A stretch of DNA of 64,000 bases from Avoscillospira sp045580485 (GCA_045580485.1 JAZNNW010000145.1:24636-88635), one strand, 5' to 3'; shown: positions 43,333-53,185, numbered from the stretch's first letter. Notes: generated from the sequence alone by a model not told the origin. Translations and numbers: made by a program.

Positions 43333-43749
43333 GTGAAAAAACGAACAGCAATCTGCGTGCTCCTTGCAGGAATTATTTTGATTGGAAGTATTTTGTTTCT
43401 ATTCCGTACCCGTCAGCTTTGGAAAGAAAATGAGATTATCGATATCATTGTAGAAGATATGCGTGGAGAAGTGCCTGTATCTCTTGAATTAGAAGGAGTA
43501 GCGTATGAAGAAATTAAGCTGTTGATGGAGAGCCTGCCTGTGAGACGATCCGTTGGTCTGATGGGTGGTTATTCAATGGAGAAAGTGGACTTCTCAGTGA
43601 ATATCGTGGAAAGCAATAAATCCTGGCATTTGGTTTTAGGTGAATTGAATTTTGCCTATCACACGGACAGTTCTGCGAAATACGATATTGTGCAGAATGA
43701 AGTATACGAGCAGCTTGTGACCAAGTTGATTGCTGCAGTGGAAGAATAA
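43333..43749 (+). CDS. Single-pass membrane protein, unknown
   Basis: 138 residues starting at GTG 43333 (MKKRTAICVLLAGIILIG), which fits the spacing to GGAGAG better than ATG 43327. One N-terminal membrane helix (about 5-23) and a soluble outside domain rich in Glu/Val. The gene stands alone between ABC-F and htpG. No family recognised. Confidence 0.7.
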   Translation: MKKRTAICVLLAGIILIGSILFLFRTRQLWKENEIIDIIVEDMRGEVPVSLELEGVAYEEIKLLMESLPVRRSVGLMGGYSMEKVDFSVNIVESNKSWHLVLGELNFAYHTDSSAKYDIVQNEVYEQLVTKLIAAVEE

Positions 43750-43782
43750 AGTCAATTAATTGTAAATAATCCATGAAGTCTC

Positions 43783-43810
43783 TTGCAAATTCTAAATATG
43801 TGGTTATAAT
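43783..43810 (+). promoter_or_regulatory. htpG promoter
   Basis: TTGCAA (43783-43788), 16-bp spacer, TATAAT (43805-43810), directly before a CIRCE operator. Confidence 0.75.
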
Positions 43811-43814
43811 TAGG

Positions 43815-43841
43815 TTAGCACTCATGAAGAAAGAGTGCTAA
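43815..43841 (+). promoter_or_regulatory. CIRCE element (HrcA operator)
   Basis: TTAGCACTC, nine bases, GAGTGCTAA: the perfect CIRCE consensus. It covers the transcription start of htpG, so HrcA should repress the gene until heat stress. Confidence 0.95.
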
Positions 43842-43870
43842 CCTAATTTGATTTACAAGGATGTGCAACC

Positions 43871-45769
43871 ATGGAGAAAAAAGAATTCCGGGCGGAGAGC
43901 AAACGGCTTCTCGACCTGATGATCAATTCCATCTATACCAATCAGGAAATCTTCCTGCGTGAACTGATTTCCAATGCTTCCGATGCCATCGACAAGCTGG
44001 CTTATCTGGCGTTGACGGATCAGAATGTGGGTCTGAACCGGGACGATTTCGCCATCTGGCTGAAGACCGATGAGAAATACCGCCTGCTGACCATCTCCGA
44101 TAACGGCATTGGTATGTCCAAAGAGGAGATGGAGGAGAACCTTGGCACCATCGCCAAGAGCGGTTCTCTGGCATTCAAGAAGGAACTGGACGAAAATGCC
44201 GATGTGGATATCATCGGTCAGTTCGGTGTTGGCTTCTATTCTGCCTTCATGGTGGCGGATAATATCACTGTCGTATCCAAGAAGTATGGCAGCGACGAAG
44301 CATGGATGTGGCAGTCTGCCGGTGCAGACGGCTATACCCTGACTCCCTGCGATAAGGAAACTGCCGGTACGGAGATCATTCTGAAACTGAGAGAGGATAC
44401 GGAGGACGAGCAGTATTCCCGTTATCTTAAGAATTGGGAACTGCGGAACCTGGTCAAGAAGTACTCCGATTACATCCGTTATCCCGTGAAAATGGATGTC
44501 CAGACCCAGAAAATGAAAGAAATGCCGGAAGGCGAGGAAAATGCCAAGCCTGAGTATGAGACCGTCACCGAGACGGAAACCTTCAACTCTATGGTGCCTC
44601 TGTGGCAGAAGCCCAAGAAGGACATCACCGAGGAAGAATACCACGGCTTCTACAAGGATAAATTCTTTGATTTTGAAGATCCTCTGGCAACCATCCATTT
44701 CAGTGTGGAAGGTGCTGTGACCTATAAGGCCATGCTGTTTATCCCCGGCAAGACCCCTTATAATTACTACACCAAGGAGTATAAGAAGGGTCTGCAGCTC
44801 TATTCTTCCGGTGTGCTCATCATGGAAAACTGTGAAGACCTGCTGCCGGAGCACTTCCGTTTTGTCAAGGGTGTGGTGGATTCTCAGGATCTGAGCCTGA
44901 ACATTTCCCGTGAGATGCTCCAGCATGACCGTCAGCTGAAGTTCATTGCCGCCAATCTGGAAAAGAAGATCAAGGCAGAGCTGGTGAAGCTGCTGAAGAA
45001 CGACCGGGAGAAGTATGAAAAGTTCTTTGCTGCTTTCGGTAGACAGCTGAAATACGGTGTAGTGGCAGAATACGGCGCACATAAGGATCTTTTGCAGGAA
45101 CTGCTGATGTTCTGGTCTGCCAAGGAAGAAAAGCTTGTGACCTTGCAGGAATATGCCGATGCCATGGGCGAGGAGCAGAAGTATATTTATTATGCAGCAG
45201 GTGAGAGCCGCAGCCGTCTGAGCCAGTTGCCTCAGGCAGAGCTGGTCCGTGAAAAGGGCTATGACATTCTGTATTTCACCGAGGATGTGGATGAATTTGT
45301 CCCCCAGACCCTCATGCGGTTTAACGAAAAGGAATTCCGCAACATCGCCACGGAGGATCTGGGTCTCCAGTCCGAAGAGGAGAAGAAGCAGGCGGAAGAA
45401 AATGCCCAGAGCCATCAGGCAGTTCTGGACTTCGTCAAGGAAACTCTTGGTGAAAAGGCTAAGGAAGTCCGCATCAGTAAGACTCTCCGCAGTCATCCCG
45501 TGTGCCTTGTGCCAGAAGCCGGTATGAGCTTCGAGATGGAAAAGTATATGAAGCGTGTCAATCCGGAATTTGCCTATGAGAGTGGCAGAATTCTGGAGCT
45601 GAACGCCTCCCATCCTGTCTTTGCGGCTTTGGAAGCCGCCATGACCGCCGACAAGGAGAAGGCAGAAAAGTACGCCAAGCTCCTCTGGTGCCAGGCACTG
45701 CTCATTGCCGACCTGCCCCTGGACAATCCCACAGAGTACACCGATCTGGTGTGCAGTTTGATGATCTGA
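43871..45769 (+). CDS. htpG: Chaperone HtpG (Hsp90)
   Basis: 632 residues, full length. N-terminal GHKL ATPase motifs: ELISNASDAIDKL, ISDNGIGM and IGQFGVGFYSAFMV; middle-domain Arg segment (SLNISREMLQ). It folds client proteins in an ATP-driven cycle. CIRCE control is common for groE/dnaK and less so for htpG. A strong terminator follows. Confidence 0.96.
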   Translation: MEKKEFRAESKRLLDLMINSIYTNQEIFLRELISNASDAIDKLAYLALTDQNVGLNRDDFAIWLKTDEKYRLLTISDNGIGMSKEEMEENLGTIAKSGSLAFKKELDENADVDIIGQFGVGFYSAFMVADNITVVSKKYGSDEAWMWQSAGADGYTLTPCDKETAGTEIILKLREDTEDEQYSRYLKNWELRNLVKKYSDYIRYPVKMDVQTQKMKEMPEGEENAKPEYETVTETETFNSMVPLWQKPKKDITEEEYHGFYKDKFFDFEDPLATIHFSVEGAVTYKAMLFIPGKTPYNYYTKEYKKGLQLYSSGVLIMENCEDLLPEHFRFVKGVVDSQDLSLNISREMLQHDRQLKFIAANLEKKIKAELVKLLKNDREKYEKFFAAFGRQLKYGVVAEYGAHKDLLQELLMFWSAKEEKLVTLQEYADAMGEEQKYIYYAAGESRSRLSQLPQAELVREKGYDILYFTEDVDEFVPQTLMRFNEKEFRNIATEDLGLQSEEEKKQAEENAQSHQAVLDFVKETLGEKAKEVRISKTLRSHPVCLVPEAGMSFEMEKYMKRVNPEFAYESGRILELNASHPVFAALEAAMTADKEKAEKYAKLLWCQALLIADLPLDNPTEYTDLVCSLMI

Positions 45770-45774
45770 CAACA

Positions 45775-45806
45775 AAAAAGAAGCACCGAAAGGTGCTTCT
45801 TTTTTG
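45775..45806. terminator. Bidirectional terminator after htpG
   Basis: AAAAGAAGCACC and GGTGCTTCTTTT around a GAAA loop, with A and T runs on both sides. Confidence 0.85.
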
Positions 45807-45812
45807 CGCTTA

Positions 45813-46205
45813 TTATTCGGGCTTTTCCACGATTTCGGCTTCGACAGTTTCCACGAAGTCATCTTCTGTGACTTCCACGATGTCGGCGTCGGGCGTATCC
45901 ATATCCACACGCTGAGCCTTCAGCTCTGCGATGTAATCCTGCAGATCTGCAATGGTCTGCTTGGCCTCATCGATCTGCTGACACCAGGGCAGGTATTCGG
46001 CTTCGTCCAGTTCTTCGCCGACCACATAATCCCGGTAGTACAGCTTGCCCAGCTCCTGCTGTGCCTTCTTGATCTTGTCTTCCTCAGAGTAGATGGACAC
46101 ATTGGCCTTGGCGATCTCTGCCAGCTGCTTGGTCTTCTTTGCAGCGGCCTGAGCAGCTTCGGCGGCCTTCTCACGGATGGTATCAAAAGTTTCGGAAAAT
46201 GCCAT
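45813..46205 (-). CDS. Small coiled protein, unknown
   Basis: 130 residues starting at ATG 46205 (MAFSETFDTIREKAAEAAQ) behind GAGGAGAC. Helical, Ala/Glu/Lys-rich N-terminus, a middle with YYRDYVVGEELDEAEYLPW, and a very acidic C-terminus. It follows lgt in the same direction. The pattern resembles small serine/proline-poor YtxH- or zinc-ribbon-associated proteins, but I cannot name a family. Confidence 0.7.
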   Translation of the reverse strand: MAFSETFDTIREKAAEAAQAAAKKTKQLAEIAKANVSIYSEEDKIKKAQQELGKLYYRDYVVGEELDEAEYLPWCQQIDEAKQTIADLQDYIAELKAQRVDMDTPDADIVEVTEDDFVETVEAEIVEKPE

Positions 46206-46275
46206 GATAAAGTCTCCTCTCACAGGTCATTTTTTCTTATTATAGCATATTTATGGAGAAAAACAACGAAAAATC

Positions 46276-47139
46276 TCAAATCTCCTGTGCTTCTTCCTCG
46301 GCTTCTTTCTGTGCCTTGCGGAGTTTGTTTACCCACAACTGCTCTGTCTGAGGCTTCTTCGCCTTCAGCACATAGATCATCACGGCGATGGCTGCCACAG
46401 CAGACACGGCTGCCAGCAGCTGGCTGACCCGGATGCCGGTGCCAAACAGATACAGACTGTCTGTCCGCAGACCTTCGATCCATGCCCTGCCAAGACCGTA
46501 CCAGATCACATAGCCCAAGAATACCTGACCGTCAAACTTCCGTTTCTTACTGAAAAAGTGCAGCAAAACGAAACCAACTAGGTTCCAAAGGGACTCATAC
46601 AGGAAGGTAGGATGATAATAGACCACTTCTCCACCGCTGACCAGACCCATTTTGAGGAAGGAATCTGTTACAGCGCCATGGGCCTCCCGGTTCATAAAGT
46701 TGCCCCAGCGACCGATCATCTGACCGATGAGCAGACCCAGCGCACCGATGTCCATAAGGGGCAGAAGGGGTACTTTTTTGATTTTACAGAACAAAATTGC
46801 TGCAATAATGGAGCCGATGACGGCACCGTAGATGGCAATGCCGCCTTCCCAGATATAGAGAACGGAAATGGGGTTATCCTTGTAGCTCTCCCATTCAAAA
46901 ATGCAGTAGTATAGCCTTGCGCAGATGACGGCGGCGGGGACAGCCACAAAGATAAAATCCAGAATGTTATCCTGTACCAAACCGAATTCATCCACACGGC
47001 GCATGGCGTAGATGACAGCCAAAGCAAATCCAAGAGCAATGATAATGCCGTACCAGTAGATGTCTTTTCCAAACAGGGAAAAGGCTACCCGGCTTGGATT
47101 TAGTTCAATACCCAAATTGGGGAAAGTGATGGGACTCAT
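46276..47139 (-). CDS. lgt: Prolipoprotein diacylglyceryl transferase Lgt
   Basis: 287 residues with seven or so membrane helices and the Lgt signature GRWGNFMNREAHG (about 140-152), with YHPTFLYESLWN and the Arg of GRAWIEGLRTD. It attaches diacylglycerol to the lipobox Cys of lipoproteins such as 33465-33761. A basic/acidic C-terminal tail (KAQKEAEEEAQE) extends beyond the core. Confidence 0.95.
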   Translation of the reverse strand: MSPITFPNLGIELNPSRVAFSLFGKDIYWYGIIIALGFALAVIYAMRRVDEFGLVQDNILDFIFVAVPAAVICARLYYCIFEWESYKDNPISVLYIWEGGIAIYGAVIGSIIAAILFCKIKKVPLLPLMDIGALGLLIGQMIGRWGNFMNREAHGAVTDSFLKMGLVSGGEVVYYHPTFLYESLWNLVGFVLLHFFSKKRKFDGQVFLGYVIWYGLGRAWIEGLRTDSLYLFGTGIRVSQLLAAVSAVAAIAVMIYVLKAKKPQTEQLWVNKLRKAQKEAEEEAQEI

Positions 47140-47151
47140 ATTGCAGCCTCC

Positions 47152-48420
47152 TTAACCAATGGGACGGATGACGGACATGGCACTTCGGTCTTCTGTGACG
47201 GTTCTGTTCAGGAATTCCGCCACCTGCTCCATGCCGATCTCCCGGAACCGCTCCGGGAAAGCCAGGCAATCCGTTCCTTCAAAATGATAAGCACACATGC
47301 GGTAGCAAATGCTGGAAAAACTGTCCAAATTTCGCATCCTGCGACCAAGGGCAGAACGCTTCAGCCGCAGGAACAAATCTTCGTCCAATCCGTTTTTGGA
47401 GAGTTTTTCTGCTTCATGCAGAATGGCCTCCATGACGGCTTCGGGATCACGGCTGTCGCCGCTGGCGGAGATCATAGCAGCACCCTTGAGACCCTCATAG
47501 CCCACAGAGAAACCGGAATCAATCAGATTATCTTCGTACAGCTTTGTATACAGAGCAGAGGATTCGCCCATGAGAATCTCCGCTGCCAGATCACCGATGA
47601 TCTCCTGTCTCATGGTATCATCACCGGGCTTTGCCGGCTCTGTCTTAAATCCAAGGGCAAAGGTGGGCATGGAGACTTCCATTTGTTTTTCTGTCCGCTT
47701 ACGGACAGGGGACATCTGCTCCGGTTCTCCGTAATCACGGACAGGTGCGGCATGACCCTTGGGAATGATTGCATCTGCCAGATCAAAGACCATCTGGGGT
47801 TCCACATCACCTGTCACACAGAGCATCATGTTCTCCGGGGTATAAAATGCCCGGTAGCACGCATACAGGGTCTCATCGGTGATGGCTTGAATGCTCTCCA
47901 CCGTACCGGCAATGGGATTACGGATGGGATGATTTTGGAACATGGCAGCAAACAGCTCTTCAAAAATACAGCTGTCGGGGCTGTCCTCATACATCCTGAT
48001 CTCCTGAGCGATGATGCCCTGCTCCTTTTCCACGCTCTCTCTGGTGAAATAGGGGGTGGAGACATATTCCAGCAGAATTTTCAGATTCTCCTTCACATGA
48101 TCAGTACACTCCACATAGTATGCCGTCATATCGTAGCTGGTGAAGGCATTGGGACTGCCGCCGAATTCAGAGAACATATACATGGCATTGCCATCTGGCA
48201 TATCAAACATCTTGTGCTCCAGATAGTGAGCAACGCCTTCCGGTGTGACAGTTTTCTTGCCATCCAGAGAAAAGCGGGTGTCCATAGAGCCATAGTTGAC
48301 GGCAAGAAAGGCGTGGGTCTTTGTAAATCCATCCTTGGGGATGACCCGAACCAGGAGTCCGTTGTCCAGACGGGCTTCGTAGACCCGCTCACCCAGATGG
48401 GGATATGGTTTGAAAATCAT
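47152..48420 (-). CDS. M16 peptidase, catalytic subunit (YmfH-like)
   Basis: 422 residues. Inverted zinc motif HYLEH in GVAHYLEHKMFDMPDG, with the distant Glu in EQGIIAQEIRMYED. Insulinase-type peptidases of this family act in pairs; the next gene is the non-catalytic partner. Its ATG overlaps the partner's stop by 4 bases. An acidic substrate is unknown. Confidence 0.87.
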   Translation of the reverse strand: MIFKPYPHLGERVYEARLDNGLLVRVIPKDGFTKTHAFLAVNYGSMDTRFSLDGKKTVTPEGVAHYLEHKMFDMPDGNAMYMFSEFGGSPNAFTSYDMTAYYVECTDHVKENLKILLEYVSTPYFTRESVEKEQGIIAQEIRMYEDSPDSCIFEELFAAMFQNHPIRNPIAGTVESIQAITDETLYACYRAFYTPENMMLCVTGDVEPQMVFDLADAIIPKGHAAPVRDYGEPEQMSPVRKRTEKQMEVSMPTFALGFKTEPAKPGDDTMRQEIIGDLAAEILMGESSALYTKLYEDNLIDSGFSVGYEGLKGAAMISASGDSRDPEAVMEAILHEAEKLSKNGLDEDLFLRLKRSALGRRMRNLDSFSSICYRMCAYHFEGTDCLAFPERFREIGMEQVAEFLNRTVTEDRSAMSVIRPIG

Positions 48421-49688
48421 GCGTTCACTCCGTTAAGAAAATAAACTGTGTCCAGAGAAAGACTGTTGGCGGCCTCAACGATCTGTTCCTTGGTGACGGT
48501 CTGTACCTTGGCTGCCATGTCATCCATGGTGCCGCAGAGACCTGCGATGGCCTGACCAATGGCGTAGTCATCCAGTCTGCCGGGGCTGTCGTTGCCGCTT
48601 TTCAGAGAAGAGATGAGATAAGATCGGGCAGATTCCATTTCCTCTTCAGTGATCTGACCTTGTTTGCACAGGTCCAGCTGGTGGAGGATGCCTTCCAGTG
48701 CCACATTGTAATTCTGGAATTCAATGCCGCAGTCCACCATCATGATGCCTTTGAATTTATCCATGGAGGAGCTGGCATAGTAACACAGGGACTGTGCCTC
48801 CCGGATCTCCACAAACAGCTTGCTGGTCATTCCGCCGCCATAGACGGTATTCAGCATCATCAGAGCGGGATAGCGGGGGTCTTGTGCAGTGATATCCGTC
48901 CGCAGACCGATGGTCATTTTTCCCTGAGTCACATCCATGGCTTCCTGCACATATTGAACGGCTCTTTGAGGCTGCACAACAGCAGTCTGGGGCATAGACA
49001 CCACTTGACGGGCAGGCAGCTGCTGCAGAAGCTTCTCCATGGCTTGCAACACAGCTTCTTTTGGCTGCTGTCCCAGATAGAATAACTCGATGGGGGAGGT
49101 GGACAATATATTCTGCCACCGCTCATACAGGTTTTTGCCGTTGATGCAGGATAGCGTTTCTTTCTCACCCAATCGGGGAACGGAATAAGCCTCGTTTTTG
49201 CACATGTTGTGCAGCAGCCGGTTGACTGCCCATGTGCGCTTGTCGTTGATGCGGCTGTCGAGGGTGTTGGCAAGGTTCAGCGCTTCACTTTCCACATATT
49301 CCTCTACAAAGCCATCCGGTGCGCCGCAGGGTGAAAACAGGAGTTCACCCAGAAACTCCATCATCTGAGCAAAGATCGGCTCCTGCTCGGCGTAGCGGTC
49401 TTCCAGAAAGTCGGTGTAGAGACCAACGGACTGTACTTCACCCTTTTTGCGGACAAGGGTGCCCACGGTAGCGCCGTAGAGGTGATCCAGCCGGTGGGAA
49501 ATAGACTGCATATCGGGATAGGAGCGGCAGCCTCTCAGCAAAACACTGGGCAGGAGAGCATTGGGTGCTGCATCTTCCAGAGTCAAGGGCCGCAATAGAT
49601 TAAAACTGAAGCATCCCGTCTTAAAGCGGTCTGTCTGAAACATGTTCAGAAAGACACCGGGCATCAGTTGGATTCGTTCAGTCAGCAT
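48417..49688 (-). CDS. M16 peptidase-like partner without the zinc motif (YmfF-like)
   Basis: 423 residues with the M16 fold (LLRGCRSYPDMQSISHRLDHLYGATVG, GGGMTSKLFVEIREAQSLCYYASSS) but with no HxxEH where the active site would be. It is therefore the non-catalytic half of a heterodimer with the following gene. In B. subtilis the ymfF and ymfH genes are arranged the same way. Confidence 0.85.
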   Translation of the reverse strand: MLTERIQLMPGVFLNMFQTDRFKTGCFSFNLLRPLTLEDAAPNALLPSVLLRGCRSYPDMQSISHRLDHLYGATVGTLVRKKGEVQSVGLYTDFLEDRYAEQEPIFAQMMEFLGELLFSPCGAPDGFVEEYVESEALNLANTLDSRINDKRTWAVNRLLHNMCKNEAYSVPRLGEKETLSCINGKNLYERWQNILSTSPIELFYLGQQPKEAVLQAMEKLLQQLPARQVVSMPQTAVVQPQRAVQYVQEAMDVTQGKMTIGLRTDITAQDPRYPALMMLNTVYGGGMTSKLFVEIREAQSLCYYASSSMDKFKGIMMVDCGIEFQNYNVALEGILHQLDLCKQGQITEEEMESARSYLISSLKSGNDSPGRLDDYAIGQAIAGLCGTMDDMAAKVQTVTKEQIVEAANSLSLDTVYFLNGVNA

Positions 49689-49761
49689 ATCAACATTCCT
49701 TTCGTTTCCTTATTATACAATGATTTTCTCCAAAAGTAAAAGGAATTGTCAAAGAATACAC

Positions 49762-49790
49762 TTGTACTTTCCCACAGTTTCATGTAAACT
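49762..49790 (+). promoter_or_regulatory. prmA promoter
   Basis: TTGTAC (49762-49767), 17-bp spacer, TAAACT (49785-49790). Confidence 0.5.
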
Positions 49791-49822
49791 ATTTGTAATA
49801 CTTTTTTGATTTGGAGAACCCT

Positions 49823-50803
49823 ATGCAGTGGCTTGAATTGACTATAAAGACAACTTCTGCCGGTATTGACACCGTGGCGGAACATCTGACTGTCCTGGGC
49901 TATGACAGCTTCATCATCGATGACCAGGCGGATTTTGAGGATTTTCTGGAAAATAATAAGCAGTATTGGGATTATGTGGATGAAGATCTGGCTAAGAAGA
50001 TGGAAGGTCTGTCCCAGATCCGTCTGTACATGGAAGACACCCCCAATGCCATGGAGGAAGTATCTGCTCTGCGGGATCAGCTCCGTGCATTGAAGGCACG
50101 GAAAGTTGGCTTGGATCTGGGCTCTTTGGAGGTTGAACTTGCCAACCTGCAGAATGAGGACTGGGAGAATAACTGGAAGCAGTATTATAAGCCCCTTCCC
50201 ATCGGTGAAAGGCTGCTTGTTGTACCTATGTGGATGGAGCCGGAGAATGAGGAAGGCCGTCTGGCAGTCCGTCTGGACCCCGGTATGATCTTCGGTACCG
50301 GCAACCATGCCTCTACCCAGATGTGTATGATGGCCCTGGAAAAAGCCGTTTCCGGCGGTGAGAAAGTCGTTGATTTGGGCAGTGGCAGTGGTATTCTGTC
50401 CATTGCGGCCCTGCTTCTGGGCGCAAAGACTGCTGTGGGTGTGGATATCGACCACAAAGCAGAGAATATCGCAAGAGAAAATGCTGCCATTAACGGACTG
50501 CTGGCAGACCGTTTTACCGCTGTTACCGGTGATGTGATCTCCGACCGTGCCATGATGGAGAGCCTTGCAGGAGACGGCTATGACATCGTTCTTGCCAACA
50601 TTGTGGCAGATGTCATCATTCCTCTTTCTCCTGTGGTGCCCTATTTCGTGAAGCCCAATGGCATCTTTATCTGTTCCGGTATTCTGGAGCAGCGGCTGCC
50701 GGAGGTCAAGGCGGCCATCGAAAAAGCCGGTCTGCGTATTGAGGCAGTGAATCAGATCGAAGATTGGTGTCAGATCACAGCCCGTCCGGGACAGGGAGGC
50801 TGA
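49823..50803 (+). CDS. prmA: Ribosomal protein L11 methyltransferase
   Basis: 326 residues, starting at ATG 49823 (MQWLELTIKT). N-terminal substrate domain, then a SAM methyltransferase with DPGMIFGTGNHASTQMC, VVDLGSGSGILSIAALLLGA (SAM loop), GVDID and the LANIVADVI motif. It trimethylates ribosomal protein L11. The stop is followed 5 bases later by the start of the next gene, so they form an operon. Confidence 0.93.
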   Translation: MQWLELTIKTTSAGIDTVAEHLTVLGYDSFIIDDQADFEDFLENNKQYWDYVDEDLAKKMEGLSQIRLYMEDTPNAMEEVSALRDQLRALKARKVGLDLGSLEVELANLQNEDWENNWKQYYKPLPIGERLLVVPMWMEPENEEGRLAVRLDPGMIFGTGNHASTQMCMMALEKAVSGGEKVVDLGSGSGILSIAALLLGAKTAVGVDIDHKAENIARENAAINGLLADRFTAVTGDVISDRAMMESLAGDGYDIVLANIVADVIIPLSPVVPYFVKPNGIFICSGILEQRLPEVKAAIEKAGLRIEAVNQIEDWCQITARPGQGG

Positions 50804-50808
50804 GCCGA

Positions 50809-51858
50809 TTGCGTATTTTTTCTTACAGAAATAAACGGCTGATCAAACGGGGACTGATGGTTCTGGCTGCTGTTCTGGCGGCGGCGCTGCTGTTTGCCCT
50901 GTGCCGTTTTATCTATATCCAACGGTTTTTGGTCTACGGAGAAGGGGAAGTTTCTCTGAACTATGAAATGCTCCTGAACCCGGAACGAAATCCGCAGGAA
51001 GAGACAGGCATACCGTCCTTTTCCATGGAGATCGTGGAGGACGATGACCAGACTGCCGCTTCTCTGGCGGAGGGACCCATCAAGCCCATGACCGGCTATT
51101 ATATCACCACTTCCATGCTGCTGGATCTGCCCTCTGTGGTGTCGGAGCTGGAGGCTATGGAGGAGGCACCGGGAACCCTGCTCTTTGAAATGAAGAGCAT
51201 CTACGGCAACTTCTATTACGATACGGATATTTCCGGAACTTATACTTCCAGTGCTGACATTGAGGGCGTAGAAGCACTGATTGCTTCCTATGCTCAGGAG
51301 GGCAAGACCTACCTGGCAGCACGGATTCCAGCCTTTACAGACAATAACTTCGCTCTGGAAAATCAGTCCAGCGGCCTGCCTATGAAGTCCGGTGCCTTGT
51401 GGATGGATGAGGAAAACTGTTATTGGCTGGATCCCATGTCCGAGAATGTGCAGTCATTTTTAGTGTCTATTGCTACAGAACTGGCTGAAATGGGCTTTGA
51501 TGAGATCGTCTTTGAAGGTTTCCGTATGCCGGACAGCAAAAACATCGTCTACGATGCCGGTGAATGGACCAGAGAAGAGGCGGTTGCCGAAGCTGCTGCT
51601 ATGCTGCGGACGGCTTTGAAGGACCTGCCGGTGCGGGTGAGCTTCGGCTCAGAAAGTCCTCTGGTGGCTGCTCATACGGACCGTGTCTATCTGACCACAG
51701 ACAACGGCAGCAAGGTTGCGGAAATGGTGGCGGAGGTAGAGCCTTATCTGGAATATCCCGATTCCCAAATCGTGTTCCAGACCGCCTCCCGTGACACCCG
51801 TTTTGACGGCTACGGCATTCTGCGTCCGTTACTGGAAGGCATCAGCGAAGAAGATTAA
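50809..51858 (+). CDS. Membrane-anchored glycoside-hydrolase-like protein (DUF4015-type)
   Basis: 349 residues. TTG 50809 (MRIFSYRNKRLIKRG) sits behind GGGAGG. N-terminal membrane anchor (about 15-37), then a TIM-barrel-like part: YYITTSMLLD, TLLFEMKSIYGNFYYDT, YLAARIPAFTDNNFA, YWLDPMSENVQSFLVSIATE and FDEIVFEGFRMP. These match the putative glycoside hydrolase family related to DUF4015. The usual acidic pair cannot be assigned with certainty. Confidence 0.65.
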   Translation: MRIFSYRNKRLIKRGLMVLAAVLAAALLFALCRFIYIQRFLVYGEGEVSLNYEMLLNPERNPQEETGIPSFSMEIVEDDDQTAASLAEGPIKPMTGYYITTSMLLDLPSVVSELEAMEEAPGTLLFEMKSIYGNFYYDTDISGTYTSSADIEGVEALIASYAQEGKTYLAARIPAFTDNNFALENQSSGLPMKSGALWMDEENCYWLDPMSENVQSFLVSIATELAEMGFDEIVFEGFRMPDSKNIVYDAGEWTREEAVAEAAAMLRTALKDLPVRVSFGSESPLVAAHTDRVYLTTDNGSKVAEMVAEVEPYLEYPDSQIVFQTASRDTRFDGYGILRPLLEGISEED

Positions 51859-51861
51859 ACG

Positions 51862-51890
51862 AAAACCCCACCATCCGGTGGGGTTTTCTC
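51862..51890. terminator. Bidirectional terminator
   Basis: AAAACCCCACC and GGTGGGGTTTT around ATCC, between convergent genes. Confidence 0.85.
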
Positions 51891-51891
51891 T

Positions 51892-53124
51892 TTACTGTAC
51901 CCAGTAGAGGGTAGGTGCGGCTTCTGTTTTCAGCAATTCATGGACTTGATAGAGAATATTGGCAGCATCCTGCCGGGTCATGACTTCCTGAGAATCCGTC
52001 ACTGCCAGACCGATACCGGCAGAAGACAGGGCAGACACAGCTTTTTCTGCCCAGACAGGCAAGTCTGCTTCTTCGAAAGCACCGACTGTCTGTACATTGG
52101 CAGCAGGCAGGTGCAGCATATTCTGCAGCATGACGGCAGCCTCTGTTTTGGTCAGCGCTGACTGGGGGAGGAAATACACGCCGTCCTCAGACTGGGTGCC
52201 GCTGATCATGCCGTCTGCCAGAGCAGAGACAATATAAGGCTGCATCCATACGGGCGTATCCTCTTCATCTGCAAAACCGGTGGTCATGGAGCCGGCTTCT
52301 GCGTCTGCCTCCACAACACCCATGGCCATGACGAGAAATTCTCCGCGGCTGACGGCCTTTTCCGGCTCAAAACATAGGTGGCCGCCCACTTTGCTTCCGG
52401 TGAAAAGCCCTTGTTCCTTCAGCCACATGGCAGTAAAAGCACCGTCATGACCCACCATGTCTGCATAGACCTGCTTTTCTGAGGGCTTTTTGATCTCGAT
52501 GGTGATCTTGCCTTCATTGGATGTGTTGCCAGCTTCATCGGTGGCGGTAAAGGTGAAGCTGTCCTTGCCGACCTTGTTTTCAAAGGGCGTATAGGTGAAA
52601 TTGCCGTTCTCGTCCAACTCCACTGTGCCTCTCTTGGGCTCAGTCACAATGGTAAAGGTCAGCTTGCCGTTTTCCGGGTCAGAGACGGAGAGTGTACCTG
52701 TGTTGGCAATGTTTCGGTAGGTCTCCAGAGTGCCGTTTTCTGCCTTGGGCGGTTCATTCTTTTTGGGGAGAATGGAGAGCTTCAGCTCTTTTCGACCGGA
52801 GACGGTGCCGTTGGAAATGGTGTAGTAACCGATAGCCGTGTCCCTTGCAGCGATACAGTGGGTAGTCAGTGTCAGCTCATTGAGAGCATCCACAGGCAGG
52901 GCATCACCGGCACGGAGAATTCGGTCACCGTGGTACACAGTTGCCACAGAGACGCCGGGCAGGGAAGTGAGGAAAATGCCTTCATCTGCCTCTGCTGCGG
53001 TAAAATCCTCTTTGGAGAAGCAGAACTGATCTGCAGGATCCACTGTCACAGCTTTGGCAGAAGCGGTGGTGGTCAGCAGTGCTGCAAGCAGCAGCATCAG
53101 AAAAGTATGTTTAGCCTTAAACAA
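51892..53124 (-). CDS. SLH-domain surface protein with an Ig/cadherin-like domain
   Basis: 410 residues from TTG 53124 (MFKAKHTFLMLLLAALLTTT), which is placed by AAGGAGGT. A signal peptide (cut after about ASA), a middle with beta domains including TFTIVTEPKRGTVELDENGN (cadherin/Ig-like), and about three SLH-like repeats at the end (FTAMWLKEQGLF..., WMQPYIVSALADGMISG, WAEKAVSALSSAGIG). SLH repeats bind wall polymers. The protein is probably displayed on the surface. Confidence 0.82.
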   Translation of the reverse strand: MFKAKHTFLMLLLAALLTTTASAKAVTVDPADQFCFSKEDFTAAEADEGIFLTSLPGVSVATVYHGDRILRAGDALPVDALNELTLTTHCIAARDTAIGYYTISNGTVSGRKELKLSILPKKNEPPKAENGTLETYRNIANTGTLSVSDPENGKLTFTIVTEPKRGTVELDENGNFTYTPFENKVGKDSFTFTATDEAGNTSNEGKITIEIKKPSEKQVYADMVGHDGAFTAMWLKEQGLFTGSKVGGHLCFEPEKAVSRGEFLVMAMGVVEADAEAGSMTTGFADEEDTPVWMQPYIVSALADGMISGTQSEDGVYFLPQSALTKTEAAVMLQNMLHLPAANVQTVGAFEEADLPVWAEKAVSALSSAGIGLAVTDSQEVMTRQDAANILYQVHELLKTEAAPTLYWVQ

Positions 53125-53185
53125 AACAGTTACCTCCTTAGAATTGGGTTCGGAGGTAGTGTCTGCGAAAATTTCCTGTTTATGC

